Notes: generated by a model from the letters alone, not told the origin. Shown: positions 1 to 10,028, counted from the stretch's first letter. The stretch: DNA of 64,000 nt from Hyphomicrobiales bacterium (GCA_900465915.1 UBKJ01000017.1:62001-126000); one strand, 5' to 3'. A program made the numbers and translations.

Positions 1-102
1 GATTGGGACGCCCCCACCGGCGGCTATCTCCTCACCGCCTGCTTCGCCATGGGCCGCGCGGCCGCGGACGGCGCGGACCATTGGCTGCGGCGCCGCAATT
101 GA
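1..102 (+). CDS. 3' end of an unidentified protein (partial)
   Basis: An open frame runs from the first base to a TGA at 100-102 and encodes 33 residues ending in HWLRRRN. The tail contains a [16 protein letters not shown] stretch that could be an amphipathic or hydrophobic helix. The beginning lies outside the window and I do not recognise the family. It is on the same strand as the sugar-binding protein that starts 91 bases downstream, so the two could be co-transcribed, but nothing in these residues identifies a sugar-related function. Confidence 0.6.
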   Translation, partial: DWDAPTGGYLLTACFAMGRAAADGADHWLRRRN

Positions 103-193
103 GCGTTTGCGCAGGCCGAAGCGGGCGCTAATATCGCCCCGTAGGAAGGATGAACGCCGGGCGGCGTTCGACAATCGACAGGGAGGCGATGGG

Positions 194-1441
194 ATGAAGG
201 CGTTCGTCAAGATTCTGCTTGCGGGGGCGTGCCTGGCCGGCGCGCCGGCCTTGGCTTCGGCCGAGGAAAGCGTCGAGGTGCTGCATTACTGGACGTCGGG
301 CGGCGAAGCGTCGGCGCTCAACCTTCTGAAGGAAGACCTGCAGAAACAAGGGATTAAATGGGTCGACATGCCGGTGGCCGGCGGCGCGGGCGAGGCGGCC
401 ATGACGACGCTGCGGGCGCGCGTCACCGCCGGCAATCCGCCCACCGCCGTGCAGATGCAGGGCTTCGACATCCTCGACTGGGCCGAGCAGGGCGTGCTGG
501 GCAATCTGGACGACGTCGCCGCCAAGGAGGGCTGGGACAAGGCCATTCCGCCGGCGATCCAGCATTTCTCCAAATATGACGGCCACTGGATCGCCGCGCC
601 CGTCAACGTGCATTCGACCAACTGGGCCTGGTACAACAAGGCCGCGCTGGACAAGGCGGGCGGCAAGGTTCCGCAGAGCTGGGACGAGCTGATCGCGCTC
701 CTCGACAAATTCAACGCGGAAGGAATCACCCCCATCGCCCATGGCGGCCAGCCGTGGCAGGACTCGCTGATCTTCACCAGCGTGGTGCTGTCCTTCGGGC
801 CGGATTTCTACAAGAAGGCGCTGATCGACCTCGATCCCGAGGCGCTGAAAAGCGATACGATGAAGCAGGTCTTCGAGCGCATGACCAAGCTGCGCGGCTA
901 TGTGGACGACAATTTCTCCGGCCGCGACTGGAACCTCGCCTCCGCCATGGTCATCGACGGCAAGGCGGGCGTGCAGTTCATGGGCGACTGGGCCAAGGGC
1001 GAGTTCACCAAAGCGGGCAAGAAGCCCGGCGCGGATTTCGTCTGCGCCCGCTTCCCCGGCACCGAGGGCTCGGTGGCCTTCAACGCCGACCAGTTCGCCG
1101 TCTTCAATGTCGGCGACGACAAGCGCAAGGCCCAGCTCGCGCTGGCGAGCGCGGTCGAGAACCCGTCCTTCCAGTCGGCCTTCAACGTGGTCAAGGGCTC
1201 CGCGCCGGCGCGCACCGACGTGCCGGACACGGCCTTCGACGATTGCGGCAAGAAGGCCATCGCCGACCTCGCGGCGGCCGACAAGAAGGGGACGCTGCTC
1301 GGCTCCTTCTCGCAGTCTCACGCCCAGCCGACCGCGATCAAGAACGCCATGTTCGACGTCGTCACGCGCGAGTTCAACGGCCAGTTGACGCCCGAACAGG
1401 CGCTGGACGAGCTGTCCTCGGCGGTCGAAATGGCCAAGTGA
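194..1441 (+). CDS. ABC transporter sugar substrate-binding protein (glucose/mannose type)
   Basis: A 415-residue periplasmic binding protein of the extracellular solute-binding family 1, closest in style to glucose/mannose binding proteins (GtsA-like). Residues 1-23 form a signal peptide ending ALASA. The mature part starts with [13 protein letters not shown] and carries typical family stretches such as [13 protein letters not shown] and the conserved [13 protein letters not shown] segment. The ATG at 194 is chosen because GGGAGG lies seven bases upstream and because it places the signal peptide at the N-terminus; an in-frame start at 107 would add an arginine-rich leader. A strong terminator follows at once and no permease or ATPase gene is nearby, so it must work with a transporter encoded elsewhere or upstream of the window. 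Confidence 0.9.
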   Translation: MKAFVKILLAGACLAGAPALASAEESVEVLHYWTSGGEASALNLLKEDLQKQGIKWVDMPVAGGAGEAAMTTLRARVTAGNPPTAVQMQGFDILDWAEQGVLGNLDDVAAKEGWDKAIPPAIQHFSKYDGHWIAAPVNVHSTNWAWYNKAALDKAGGKVPQSWDELIALLDKFNAEGITPIAHGGQPWQDSLIFTSVVLSFGPDFYKKALIDLDPEALKSDTMKQVFERMTKLRGYVDDNFSGRDWNLASAMVIDGKAGVQFMGDWAKGEFTKAGKKPGADFVCARFPGTEGSVAFNADQFAVFNVGDDKRKAQLALASAVENPSFQSAFNVVKGSAPARTDVPDTAFDDCGKKAIADLAAADKKGTLLGSFSQSHAQPTAIKNAMFDVVTREFNGQLTPEQALDELSSAVEMAK

Positions 1442-1473
1442 GCGCATAAAGACAGCAAAAACAGAGAGATGAA

Positions 1474-1507
1474 GCGGCGGCCCGGCCAACCGGGCCGCCG
1501 CTTTTTT
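1474..1507 (+). terminator. Rho-independent terminator after the sugar-binding protein gene
   Basis: A perfect 12-bp GC stem (1474-1485 with 1490-1501) closes a CCAA loop and is followed by six T residues. It lies 32 bases after the stop codon and separates this gene from the next one. Confidence 0.9.
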
Positions 1508-1615
1508 CCACCGCCGGCTGTGTCGACTGGCCAGTTGGCCATCTTGATCTCTTCACGACAATGTGAATGCTCCTCATGGTCGAACTTGAATGATCGAATC
1601 GTTTTGAGGTTGTTC

Positions 1616-2050
1616 GTGAGCATTTCGGAAGCGCGCCGGGCGTCGATGCTGTCGCTCGTGGGAATTTATACGGCCGTCTTCGTCGCCCTGGCCGTAGGCT
1701 ATATGATCCTCGACCATTTCATCCGCGTCGAAAATTCCGCCATGGGCCTCATCATCGCGGCCTGCGCGGCGATGACCATGGCGCGAAGCTGGACGCTGCG
1801 CGAGAAGGCGCCGCCGGCCGGCGCGCGCGCCTGGACGGCGACGATCCTCTGCGCCCTGGTGACGACGGCGCTGCTTTGCGGCGTGACGGCGCTGGGCGTG
1901 GCCGACGACGACCAGCTGCTGCGCGAGGTCCAGCACGAGGGGCCGGCGACGCTGGCGGTCGTGGTCGCCATCCTGCTGGTCGTGAATCTCTTGGTGATCC
2001 GGTTGGGGCTGTGGCTCGGTTCGCGGCGGGCCTTGAAATCGGCCGGCTAG
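1616..2050 (+). CDS. Four-helix integral membrane protein, ABZJ_00895-like
   Basis: About 144 residues with four predicted membrane helices: the segment around LVGIYTAVFVALAVGYMIL, the NSAMGLIIAACAAMTMA segment, the ATILCALVTTALLCGVTAL segment and the C-terminal LAVVVAILLVVNLLVIRLG segment. This layout and the NSAMGLIIAA motif resemble the uncharacterised ABZJ_00895 membrane family. I chose the GTG at 1616 because GAGG lies six bases before it. An ATG at 1646, just before the first helix, is the main alternative. Function is unknown. It stands alone behind a terminator. Confidence 0.65.
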   Translation: MSISEARRASMLSLVGIYTAVFVALAVGYMILDHFIRVENSAMGLIIAACAAMTMARSWTLREKAPPAGARAWTATILCALVTTALLCGVTALGVADDDQLLREVQHEGPATLAVVVAILLVVNLLVIRLGLWLGSRRALKSAG

Positions 2051-2175
2051 GGATCGCGACGCCGGCGCTCCGCATCATTTCGCCGGCTAAGGATTCCGCG
2101 GTCGCGGCCGACGGCCGAATAATTGCAATTCCATCGACGCCATCGTCGAGACATTGAAACAGGAGGACGCCTGAA

Positions 2176-2355
2176 ATGATGTCGCTTCCCGCGCTTTTGG
2201 GAGTTTCGGTCGGCGCCGGCGTGGTCGCCGCCTTGGGAAAGAAATACAAGGGCTCCGGCGCCGGCAAGCGCGCCGGAATCTTCGTGCTGACGGCGGTGGC
2301 CACCTTCGCCGTGCTGATGGCGATCAATTTCGTCGTCTTTTCGATGAAGCATTGA
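2176..2355 (+). CDS. Small membrane protein, 59 aa
   Basis: ATG at 2176 is preceded by AGGAGG at 2161-2166 (nine-base spacing), and the frame runs to a TGA at 2353-2355. The product has an N-terminal hydrophobic segment (LPALLGVSVGAGVVAAL), a basic lysine-rich turn (GKKYKG...GKR) and a second helix (IFVLTAVATFAVLMAINFVVF), so a two-helix hairpin in the membrane is likely. It is too short for confident family assignment. The next gene starts within or just after its stop codon, which suggests translational coupling. Confidence 0.6.
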   Translation: MMSLPALLGVSVGAGVVAALGKKYKGSGAGKRAGIFVLTAVATFAVLMAINFVVFSMKH

Positions 2356-2366
2356 GCGGGGCGCCC

Positions 2367-2725
2367 ATGGGGACCATGCTTCGCAAAGCGCCGCGGGAGA
2401 CGAAGACGCTGGTCGACGCGGCCGACGCCGCCAAGGCGCAGCTGAAGCTGCCGGACGATCTGAAGGCGGTCTATGACAAGGCCTATGACCGCGTCGTCTC
2501 CAAACGCGGCCGCGACTGGGCCGGTCTGGAGCCGCTATGGACCGGCGTGAACGACCGGATGAAGGCGCTGGTCGCCTTCGTGCGGAGCACAAGGACAGGA
2601 TCGAGGTTCAGGGCAATAGCGGGCTCGTCGCCAGCGATCCGGCGCTGCTGGCGCGGATGCAGGTCCTGCTGAAGGACCTCTATGCGAGGCAGGGCACCTT
2701 GAACAAGGCCTTCAACGCGCTGTAG
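2367..2725 (+). pseudogene. Frameshifted small gene of unknown function
   Basis: The frame from 2367 reads coherently through DDLKAVYDKAYDRVVSKRG and DRMKALVAFV up to about 2582. It then turns into an arginine-rich, unlikely sequence. The +2 frame takes over with AEHKDRIEVQGNSGLVASD and ends NKAFNAL at 2725. Joining the two needs one extra base near 2583 and yields a smooth protein of about 119 residues, probably helical and soluble. It is either a recent frameshift mutation or a sequencing error. The family is not recognised. The start could also be the TTG at 2352, which overlaps the previous stop, or the ATG at 2376. Confidence 0.55.
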
Positions 2726-2767
2726 GCTGGGCGGGAGAATTTGAATCGTGACAACAAGAGATTGATT

Positions 2768-3325
2768 ATGCTGAAAATTTTCTTCGCCGTGATGGTCGGC
2801 TGGATGGCGGCGCTGGGCGTGGCCGAGGCCAAGCCTATGACGCTGACTTTCGCCGACCATGTCTATATCCACCGCTGGTCGAAGGCCAACCAGAACGAGT
2901 TCACCCCGGCGGACCAGCCCGACCTCAACAAATGGCGGGACATGGTGACGCTGAACCTGCATCCCGACGTCAAGGACGGCGACCGGCTGGCCGAGCTCGC
3001 CAACGCCGTGCTCGGCAATTACCAGCGCTCGGGCAAGGTCATCCGCACGGATTCGCGCCCGCGCACCGACAAGAAGCCGGCCGAGCACCTGATCGTCGCC
3101 GTCCTGGGCGCGCCGGGCGTGGTGGAGGCGGCTTTCGCGCGGCTGGTGCTGGTGGACGACGTGGCGGTCATCGCGGTCTATTCGCACCGGGCCTATGGTG
3201 CGGACGCGGCCAAGACGATGAGCGCGTGGCTGGAGGCCAACGGCCCGGCGACGGAAAAGGCGCTGATGGACTGGAAGGGGATACCGAAGCCCGCGAGCCT
3301 GCGGGCGCTGCCGCAGAGCAAATAG
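2768..3325 (+). CDS. Exported protein of unknown function
   Basis: A 185-residue protein with a clear signal peptide (MLKIFFAVMVGWMAALGVAEA) and a soluble domain of about 165 residues. The domain begins KPMTLTFADHVYIHRWSKANQNEFTP by composition and contains hydrophobic strands LIVAVLGAPGVVEAAFARL and DDVAVIAVYSHRAYG. I do not recognise the family. ATG at 2768 is preferred because the signal peptide then starts cleanly; a TTG at 2741 would add nine residues. It is followed by another exported protein on the same strand 32 bases later, so the two may form an operon. Confidence 0.7.
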   Translation: MLKIFFAVMVGWMAALGVAEAKPMTLTFADHVYIHRWSKANQNEFTPADQPDLNKWRDMVTLNLHPDVKDGDRLAELANAVLGNYQRSGKVIRTDSRPRTDKKPAEHLIVAVLGAPGVVEAAFARLVLVDDVAVIAVYSHRAYGADAAKTMSAWLEANGPATEKALMDWKGIPKPASLRALPQSK

Positions 3326-3357
3326 GGCTTGCGGCCATGATTTTTTATGGAGGGAAA

Positions 3358-3885
3358 ATGAAGATTCGTTACGTTCTGGCGCTCGCCGTCGCTTTGGTTT
3401 CCACGCCCGTCCTGGCTTTCGACGACGCCGACAAGGCGGCGGTGGGGAGCCGGTTCGACACGCTGTTCGCCGACATGAAGGCGCATCGCTATGCGGGCGT
3501 GTTCAAGGCCATGCCGCCGAAATTCGTGAAGACGATGGCCGAGCAGTCGAACATGGACGTCGACACGATGCTGAACGTGCTCGGCGAGCAGATGCAGCAG
3601 GCGCTCGACAAGGTCGAGTTGGAGGATGCGAGCTACGACATGGCCCAGGCCAAGACCGGCGCGACCGAGGCGGGGCGCGACTACGCCGTGGTCCCGACGC
3701 GGACCATCGTCAACGCCAAGGGCACGCGGGTGGAAGCCACCAGCCCCATGCTGGCGCTGAAGGAGGACGGCCAATGGTACGTCATCCGCCTCGACGCGCC
3801 CGACCAGTTCGCCGCGCTGCAAGCGGTCTATCCCGACCTCGCCGGCGTGGAGATCCCGCCCGCGCAGGCCAAGAAGCTGGATTGA
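3358..3885 (+). CDS. Exported protein of unknown function
   Basis: 175 residues with a signal peptide ending at STPVLAF. The mature part is helical at first (DKAAVGSRFDTLFADMKAHRYAGVF), contains a stretch with many Met and Gln residues (MLNVLGEQMQQALDKVELED), and ends in a beta-rich region (LALKEDGQWYVIRLD). This resembles small periplasmic proteins with a SnoaL/NTF2-like fold, but that is only a shape-based guess. GGAGGG stands three bases before the ATG at 3358, a short but usable spacing. No gene follows for about 740 bases. Confidence 0.7.
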   Translation: MKIRYVLALAVALVSTPVLAFDDADKAAVGSRFDTLFADMKAHRYAGVFKAMPPKFVKTMAEQSNMDVDTMLNVLGEQMQQALDKVELEDASYDMAQAKTGATEAGRDYAVVPTRTIVNAKGTRVEATSPMLALKEDGQWYVIRLDAPDQFAALQAVYPDLAGVEIPPAQAKKLD

Positions 3886-3989
3886 CGCGGGGCGCGCTCG
3901 AGGTTGCGCGCGGCGGGGACTGTTTGTTTGGTGGACAGCCGGCCGCGTTTGCGACGGCTTCCACCGAGTAAGGTGGTTAGGCGGTTATA

Positions 3990-4350
3990 GGGCGACCACG
4001 GCCGGTTACAGGTTCCGTTTCCCGCTCGGTGCGTCCGTTGCGCAGGCTGGCTGCGTCATAGGCGCGGTCGGTCGCCAGCTTGTGGCTGGGGGCGATGAAG
4101 CATGAGCGGCGCTTTGGCGTCGTCAAGCTCGTGTGGACATGCCCGGCGTGAGAGCAAAGCTACAGAACGACCGCCATCGTCGCTCGGCGCGTGGATTTCG
4201 GTCGCGCCTCCGCCGCGCGGCGCCAATGGAGCGATGACAAGCGCCCCTTTTTCGGGCCGCTAGGCGGTGTCCACCGAACCGCTGAACAGGCTGGTCAAGC
4301 CTCTCAAAGCGTAGAAAATCCGTTCCCACACGCCCTGGCGGCTTCATCAC
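3990..4350 (-). pseudogene. Degenerate IS5-like transposase remnant
   Basis: No intact gene is present between 3886 and 4623. Reading the minus strand with frame changes gives recognisable pieces of an IS5/IS427-type DDE transposase: RRGGATEIHAPSDDGG (about 4173-4225), matching the family pattern SRGGxTTKIHAxxD; FALTPGMS, matching LxLTPGQxHD; and LATDRAYDAASLRNGRTER (about 4015-4080), matching the second-Asp segment with its ADKAYD pattern. Stops and frame changes interrupt it, and neither terminal inverted repeats nor a target duplication could be identified. The rest of the gap (3886-3990 and 4350-4623) shows nothing I can name. Confidence 0.55.
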
Positions 4351-4623
4351 CTCAAACGATTATTGCGGCGTAGGAACGGTAGAGCGTCAGACGATCTTTC
4401 CAGCGCCCGCTCGAGCGCAGCATGTGCATGACGCCGGAGGATTGCCCGGCGGGTCATCCACGCATCCGTCGCGCTCTACGCTGACCGGCGGAAAAGCGTA
4501 GCTGAATGGTCGCCCGCTCCGCATCCGGCGACCATAAACTTCTTGTTTTGCGCCATCCGATCGCCTTCGGATCACACGGCATCAGGGCCGCACGAATCAA
4601 GCAAGCGCAATTGCGTTTCGACC

Positions 4624-5400
4624 CTAATTAATGGTGCAGAGATCGACGCAGCTTTGCTGCGTATAGGCCGATTTCAGCGCTTGCGCCTTGGCGCGTTCGG
4701 GCTCGGTCAGGCTGGGCATGACGGCGTCGATCTGCGCGGCCATGGCGGCGCGGTCGGCGGGCGTGGCGGCCTGGGCCAGCTTGGCGGCGGCGCCGCCGAG
4801 GGCGTCGAGCAGCAGGTCGCGGTTCTCGGGGCGTATGCCGGGCGAGCGCAGCAGGAGGGTGATCCCGGTGACCTGCTCGGTGATCCCGAGCCGCACCTGG
4901 CGCAACCCCGCCCGGCGCGTCTCGTTCATCTGCTCGGCCGGCAGCGTCTTGACGAAATCGGCGAGGGCCTCCAGCGCCGCCGCCTGCACCTGCAGCGCAT
5001 AGGCGCCGGCGCGGACGATCTCGTCCTGATATTTGAACGTGTTCGCCGCCATGTCCGGCAGGGTTCCTTCCTGCGGCGTGAACATGACATAGGTCTTCAG
5101 CAGCGCGGACGACCGTGCGCCGATGGTCAGCAGCGCCGGCACGTCGTTGGCGCGATAGGGCGGCGCGCCCAGCGTGGCGCGGACGTCCCAGAAGCGGCCG
5201 AGCGTCGCCGCCTCGTCGGGTTTCGACCAGCGCGGCAGGTCGCCCTGCGCGCGCGTCTGGCGCGCCAGCGCGTCGACGGCCTGGTACGCCGCGTTCGACG
5301 CGGCCTGGTTGTCGGGGGAGACTTCGGCCCGGGCCGACGGCGTGGCGCCGAGCCAGACGGCGAGGAGAAGAGCGGGAAGCGTGTGTTTCAAGCAAGACAT
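4624..5400 (-). CDS. Exported helical protein of unknown function
   Basis: 258 residues with a signal peptide ending ATPSARA. The mature protein is almost wholly alpha-helical (for example YQVDALARQTRAQGD-like and QVQAAALEALADFVKTL segments) and ends in QSCVDLCTIN, with two cysteines that could form a disulfide in the periplasm. The ATG at 5400 gives the cleanest signal peptide, although its ribosome site is poor; an ATG at 5424 would add eight residues. I do not recognise the family. It follows nrdJ on the same strand after a possible terminator. Confidence 0.7.
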   Translation of the reverse strand: MSCLKHTLPALLLAVWLGATPSARAEVSPDNQAASNAAYQAVDALARQTRAQGDLPRWSKPDEAATLGRFWDVRATLGAPPYRANDVPALLTIGARSSALLKTYVMFTPQEGTLPDMAANTFKYQDEIVRAGAYALQVQAAALEALADFVKTLPAEQMNETRRAGLRQVRLGITEQVTGITLLLRSPGIRPENRDLLLDALGGAAAKLAQAATPADRAAMAAQIDAVMPSLTEPERAKAQALKSAYTQQSCVDLCTIN

Positions 5401-5462
5401 CCTGTCGTTTCGCCGACCCAGCATGGCGAAATTCGGCTTTCGCGGCAAGACGCTAATAAACG

Positions 5463-5485
5463 GAAACGGCGCCCCGGAGGGCGCC
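5463..5485 (-). terminator. Possible terminator downstream of nrdJ
   Basis: Seven-bp inverted repeat GGCGCCC/GGGCGCC (5468-5474 with 5479-5485) about 30 bases after the nrdJ stop. Read on the minus strand it is followed by GTTTCCGTTTATT, a broken T tract, so efficiency is uncertain. Confidence 0.45.
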
Positions 5486-5515
5486 GCTTCGTCGTTGTTC
5501 GGGGATCGGCCGCGC

Positions 5516-8500
5516 TTAGCTGCAACCGCTGGTCGCGCCGCAGGTGTCGCATTTCAGGCAGGTGCCGTTGCGGACCATGGTGAAGTTCTGGCACTCCGAG
5601 CAGCTGTCGCCGGTATAGCCCTGCATCATCGACTTGATGCGGCGGTCGGCTTCGAGTTTCTTGGCCGCGTTGGCGCTTTCCGTGCGGGCGGAGGCGGCGT
5701 CGGCCGCGGCCTTGTCGGAGAACAGCTCCGTCGCGCCGGCCGTTTCGGCCTGCGGCTGGACCTGCTCCTCATAGTCGCGCTTGAAGGCGGTCGCGCCGTC
5801 CGTCACCAGACCGATGGTCGCCGGGCGCGAGGGCTGCGACGATTTCAGCGCCGTCACGTTGGAAGCCTGCGGGGCCGAGGCGGTCGAGCCCTTGGCCTCG
5901 TTGCCGCCGGACGGCGAGGTCGGCACCAGCGTCGGCTTGTAGCCGCGCGTCCAGCCGGTCGAGACCAGATTGGTCTTGCCTTCCTTGATGCCCTTGCCCA
6001 GCGCCGTGTTGGAGAAGTCGCTGGTGTCGACATGGGCGAGGTCGTTGCGGCCGAGATAGGACACGGCCAGCTCGCGGAACACGTAGTCGATGATCGAGGT
6101 CGCGCTCTTGATGGCGTCGTTGCCGATCACCACGCCCGCCGGCTCGAACTTGGTGAAGGTGAAGGCCTCCACATATTCCTCCAGCGGCACACCATATTGC
6201 AGGCCGAGCGATACGGCGATGGCGAAATTGTTCATCATCGCGCGGAAGGCGGCCCCCTCCTTGTGCATGTCGATGAAGATCTCGCCCAGGCGGCCGTCGC
6301 CGAATTCGCCGGTGCGCAGATACACCTTGTGGCCGCCGACGACGGCTTTCTGGGTGTAGCCCTGGCGGCGGTTCGGCAGCTTCTCGCGCTCGTGCACGAT
6401 CTTCTCGACCACCTTCTCGACGATGCGCTCGGTCACCTGCACGGCGCGGGCGGCGGCGGGGGCCTCGATCAGCGCCTCGACGGCGTCGTCCTCGTCGTCC
6501 TCATCGGCGATGAGGGCGGCGTTGAGCGGCTGCGACAGCTTGGAGCCGTCGCGATAGAGCGCGTTGGCCTTCAGCGCCAGCTTCCACGACAGCATATAGG
6601 CGTTCTTGCAGTCTTCGACGGTGGCCTCGTTCGGCATGTTGATCGTCTTGGAGATCGCGCCGGAGATGAAGGGCTGCGCCGCCGCCATCATGCGGATATG
6701 GCTTTCGACAGAGAGATAACGCTTGCCGATCTTGCCGCAGGGATTGGCGCAATCGAACACCGGATAGTGCTCTGGCCTGAGGAAGGGCGCGCCTTCGAGC
6801 GTCATCGCGCCGCAGACATGGATATTGGCGGCCTCGATGTCCTTCCTGGCAAAACCGATCGCCGGCAGCATCTCGAAGGAGAAGTCGTTGAGCTGCTCGT
6901 CGGTGAGCTTCAGCACGTCCTTGCAGAAATCCTCGCCCAGCGTCCACTTGTTGAAGGCGAACTTGATGTCGAAGGCGGATTTGAGCGCGGCGTTGAGCGC
7001 CTCGATCTTCTCGTCGGTGAAGCCCTTGGCGCGCAGCGTCGAGGGGTTGACGGCCGGGGCCTGATTGAGATTGCCGTGGCCGACGGCGTAGGCCTCGATC
7101 TCGGCGATCTGGCTTTCGGAATAGCCGAGCGTGCGGAGAGCCTCCGGCACGGCGCGGTTGATGATCTTGAAATAACCGCCGCCGGCGAGCTTCTTGAACT
7201 TCACCAGCGCGAAGTCGGGCTCGATGCCGGTGGTGTCGCAATCCATGACGAGGCCGATCGTGCCGGTGGGCGCGATGACGGTGGCCTGCGCGTTGCGGTA
7301 GCCGTGCTTTTCGCCGAGCGCCAACGCCTTGTCCCATGCCGCGCGGGCATGCTCGATCAGGCCCTGATCCGGGCAGTCTTCGGCGATCAGCGCCACCGGG
7401 TTGACGGCGAGGCCTTCGTAGCCCTGCTTTTCGCCGTGCGCGGCGCGGCGATGGTTGCGGATGACGCGCAGCATATGGGCGGCGTTGGGCTCGTAGCCGG
7501 GGAAGGTTCCGAGTTCCTTCGCCATTTCGGCCGAGGTGGCGTAGGCGACGCCGGTCATGATCGCGGTCAGCGCGCCGCAGATGGCGCGGCCCTCAGTGGA
7601 GTCGTAGGGAATGCCGGAGGTCATCAAGAGGCCGCCGATATTGGCGTAGCCGAGGCCGAGCGTGCGGTATTCGTAGGAGAGGCGGGCGATTTCCTTGGAC
7701 GGGAACTGCGCCATCATCACCGAGATTTCGAGCACGACGGTCCAGAGCCGCGCCGTATGCTCGTAAGCCGCGATGTCGAAGGAGCCGTCCTTGTTGCGGT
7801 AGGTCAAGAGGTTGATCGACGCCAGATTGCAGGCCGTGTCGTCGAGGAACATATATTCCGAGCACGGATTGGAGGCGCGGATCGAGCCGGCGGACGGGCA
7901 GGTGTGCCAGTCGTTCATGGTGGTGTTGTAGTGCAGGCCCGGATCGGCCGAGGCCCATGCGGCGTAGCTGATGCGCTCCCACAGGTCGCGCGCCTTCAGC
8001 GTCTTCATCACCTTGCCGTCCTTGCGGGCGGTCAGGTTCCATTCGCCGTCATTCTCGACCGCGCGCAGGAACTCGTCCTTGAGCGAGACGGAATTGTTGG
8101 AGTTCTGGCCCGAGACGGTGAGGTAGGCTTCCGAATCCCAGTCGGTGTCGTAGGTCTTGAACTCTATGCTGGTGTAGCCCTGACGCGCGAACTGGATCAC
8201 GCGCTTGACGTAGTTCTCCGGCACCTGATCCTTCTTGGCGGCCTTGACTTCGCGCTTCAGCGCCGGGTTCTTGGCCGGGTCGAAGCAATCGTCATTGTCC
8301 GCTTCGCAATTGACGCAGGCCTTCATGATGGCGGTCAGGTGCTTGCGCACGATGCGGGAGCCGGTGACGAGCGCCGCCACCTTCTGCTCTTCCTTGACCT
8401 TCCAGTCGATATATTCCTCGATGTCCGGATGGTCGATGTCGACCACGACCATCTTGGCGGCGCGGCGCGTGGTGCCGCCCGACTTGATCGCGCCGGCGGC

Positions 8501-9289
8501 GCGGTCGCCGATCTTGAGGAAGCTCATCAGGCCCGACGAACGGCCACCGCCGGACAGGCGTTCGCCTTCGCCGCGCAGATAGGAGAAGTTGGAGCCGGTG
8601 CCGGAGCCGTATTTGAACAGGCGCGCCTCGCGCACCCAGAGGTCCATGATGCCGCCCTCGTTGACCAGATCGTCGGCGACGGACTGGATGAAGCAGGCAT
8701 GCGGCTGCGGATGCTCATAGGCCGACTTGGACTTTGTCAGCTTGCCGGTCTGCCAGTCGACGTAGAAATGGCCCTGTCCGGGACCGTCTATGCCATAGGC
8801 CCAGTGCAGGCCGGTGTTGAACCATTGCGGGCTGTTCGGCGCGACGCGCTGGGTGGCGAGCATGTAGGCCAGCTCGTCGCGGAAGGCGAGAGCGTCGGCT
8901 TCCGTGTCGAAATAGCCGCCCTTCCAGCCCCAATAGGTCCATGTGCCGGCGAGACGGTCGAACACCTGGCAGGCGTCCATCTCCGAGCCGTAGCGGTCCT
9001 TCTCGGGCAGGGCCTCGAGCGCGGCCTCGTCGGGAACCGAGCGCCACAGCCATGAGGGGACGCTGTTCTCCTCGACCTTCTTGAGCCGAGCCGGCACGCC
9101 GGCCTTGCGGAAATATTTCTGCGCGAGAATGTCGGCCGCGACCTGGCTGAACTGGGCCGGGACGTTGATGTTCTCGAGCCGGAACACCACCGAGCCGTCG
9201 GGATTCTTGATCTCGCTGGTCGCGGTGCGGAAGGCGATCTCCGCATAGGCCGACTGGTTGTCTTTCGTGAAACGGCGTTCGATCTTCAT
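5516..9289 (-). CDS. nrdJ: Adenosylcobalamin-dependent (class II) ribonucleoside-diphosphate reductase
   Basis: 1257 residues, the usual length of the long alphaproteobacterial NrdJ. It converts ribonucleotides to deoxyribonucleotides using a radical generated from vitamin B12, independent of oxygen. The N-terminus reads [15 protein letters not shown]. The central barrel contains [18 protein letters not shown] at roughly residues 475-492, with the conserved active-site cysteine. The C-terminus ends in a cysteine-rich tail (CSECQNF ... [14 protein letters not shown]) that serves as a zinc/thiol shuttle. I chose the ATG at 9289 because the family starts at MKIER; an ATG three codons upstream (9298) is also possible. 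A candidate NrdR box lies about 85 bases upstream. No nrdAB genes are in this window. Confidence 0.95.
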   Translation of the reverse strand: MKIERRFTKDNQSAYAEIAFRTATSEIKNPDGSVVFRLENINVPAQFSQVAADILAQKYFRKAGVPARLKKVEENSVPSWLWRSVPDEAALEALPEKDRYGSEMDACQVFDRLAGTWTYWGWKGGYFDTEADALAFRDELAYMLATQRVAPNSPQWFNTGLHWAYGIDGPGQGHFYVDWQTGKLTKSKSAYEHPQPHACFIQSVADDLVNEGGIMDLWVREARLFKYGSGTGSNFSYLRGEGERLSGGGRSSGLMSFLKIGDRAAGAIKSGGTTRRAAKMVVVDIDHPDIEEYIDWKVKEEQKVAALVTGSRIVRKHLTAIMKACVNCEADNDDCFDPAKNPALKREVKAAKKDQVPENYVKRVIQFARQGYTSIEFKTYDTDWDSEAYLTVSGQNSNNSVSLKDEFLRAVENDGEWNLTARKDGKVMKTLKARDLWERISYAAWASADPGLHYNTTMNDWHTCPSAGSIRASNPCSEYMFLDDTACNLASINLLTYRNKDGSFDIAAYEHTARLWTVVLEISVMMAQFPSKEIARLSYEYRTLGLGYANIGGLLMTSGIPYDSTEGRAICGALTAIMTGVAYATSAEMAKELGTFPGYEPNAAHMLRVIRNHRRAAHGEKQGYEGLAVNPVALIAEDCPDQGLIEHARAAWDKALALGEKHGYRNAQATVIAPTGTIGLVMDCDTTGIEPDFALVKFKKLAGGGYFKIINRAVPEALRTLGYSESQIAEIEAYAVGHGNLNQAPAVNPSTLRAKGFTDEKIEALNAALKSAFDIKFAFNKWTLGEDFCKDVLKLTDEQLNDFSFEMLPAIGFARKDIEAANIHVCGAMTLEGAPFLRPEHYPVFDCANPCGKIGKRYLSVESHIRMMAAAQPFISGAISKTINMPNEATVEDCKNAYMLSWKLALKANALYRDGSKLSQPLNAALIADEDDEDDAVEALIEAPAAARAVQVTERIVEKVVEKIVHEREKLPNRRQGYTQKAVVGGHKVYLRTGEFGDGRLGEIFIDMHKEGAAFRAMMNNFAIAVSLGLQYGVPLEEYVEAFTFTKFEPAGVVIGNDAIKSATSIIDYVFRELAVSYLGRNDLAHVDTSDFSNTALGKGIKEGKTNLVSTGWTRGYKPTLVPTSPSGGNEAKGSTASAPQASNVTALKSSQPSRPATIGLVTDGATAFKRDYEEQVQPQAETAGATELFSDKAAADAASARTESANAAKKLEADRRIKSMMQGYTGDSCSECQNFTMVRNGTCLKCDTCGATSGCS

Positions 9290-9298
9290 CTGTCCCAT

Positions 9299-10028
9299 CC
9301 CGTTCGGAAGCGTTTCGGCAGCGAAAGCGCTCCATCTTCTGTTTCACGCGATCCCCGCCGCAGCATCGGGACCGCCCTATATATAGTGGCCCGGCCGGCG
9401 GCTTGCAGCCCCGGCCCGTCGCGGCCCGCGTCGCTGTCGCCGGCCCCGCCTCGCGGAGGGGCGCATGCGTGGGGAGGCCAGGCCTCCGAAAATCGGCTCA
9501 TCGTCCTGCGAAGGTCGCGAAAAAGCGCTCACAGCCGCTGGAAGGCGACTTTGTGATACGCGGGTACGAACAAAATCAGCAGAACGAGATATACTCTATA
9601 TGGTCGGAAGTTTGGACGCAAATACTAAATCTTGTGTTAATGCGCTTTTTCTCCGACATCGCGTCCGCTTCTCCGAATAGCTTTTGCAGCTCCGCAAGCG
9701 AACGCGCGCCGGGGGCGGCGAAAAGCCTGTCGGATACGCATCTGACCTGAAAAGGACCGGCTCCGAAACACGTCCGGTCGGGGCCGCTTTCGCGGCGCTC
9801 GGGGCATAAAAGACGACTCGTCCGGGAGCGTCAAGCATTGGTTTCCTGCAAGCCGCCGCACGCTAGATATTGTGCGCCGAGGCCGGGGAGGAATGTGGAT
9901 AACGGGGAGAAGCGACAGTTTCGTGACGGAAGCCGGCTATGCGCGAAAAGGCGCGCAAGCGGGCGCGCGCGACCGGCGCGGGGCAGGGGAAGGCCGTGAA
10001 AACAAGGGGTTCGCGCCGGCGGCGAAAG
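9299..10028. other. 730-base intergenic stretch upstream of nrdJ
   Basis: Apart from the NrdR-like box I see no convincing gene here. Open frames on both strands are short, lack ribosome sites and have poor composition. The part around 9541-9640 is AT-richer than its surroundings (for example GAGATATACTCTATATGG near 9587), which could be a promoter, but no gene follows it on the plus strand. Confidence 0.5.
9374..9389. promoter_or_regulatory. Candidate NrdR box upstream of nrdJ
   Basis: On the minus strand the 16-mer CCACTATATATAGGGC matches the NrdR-box pattern acaCwAtATaTwGtgt at nearly all of its conserved central positions (the palindromic core is CTATATATAG). It lies 84 bases upstream of the nrdJ start, where a promoter operator is expected. 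NrdR boxes usually occur in pairs; I found only one. Confidence 0.6.

Noticed and set aside
5174..9055. A 1293-codon open frame on the plus strand opposite nrdJ
   Set aside because: It is the antisense shadow of a well-recognised gene. Its translation is low-complexity and matches no family, and long antisense frames are expected at this GC content.
9299..9500. Cobalamin riboswitch in front of the B12-dependent reductase
   Set aside because: The leader is short and lacks the conserved B12 box and junction elements; the NrdR-like palindrome explains regulation better.
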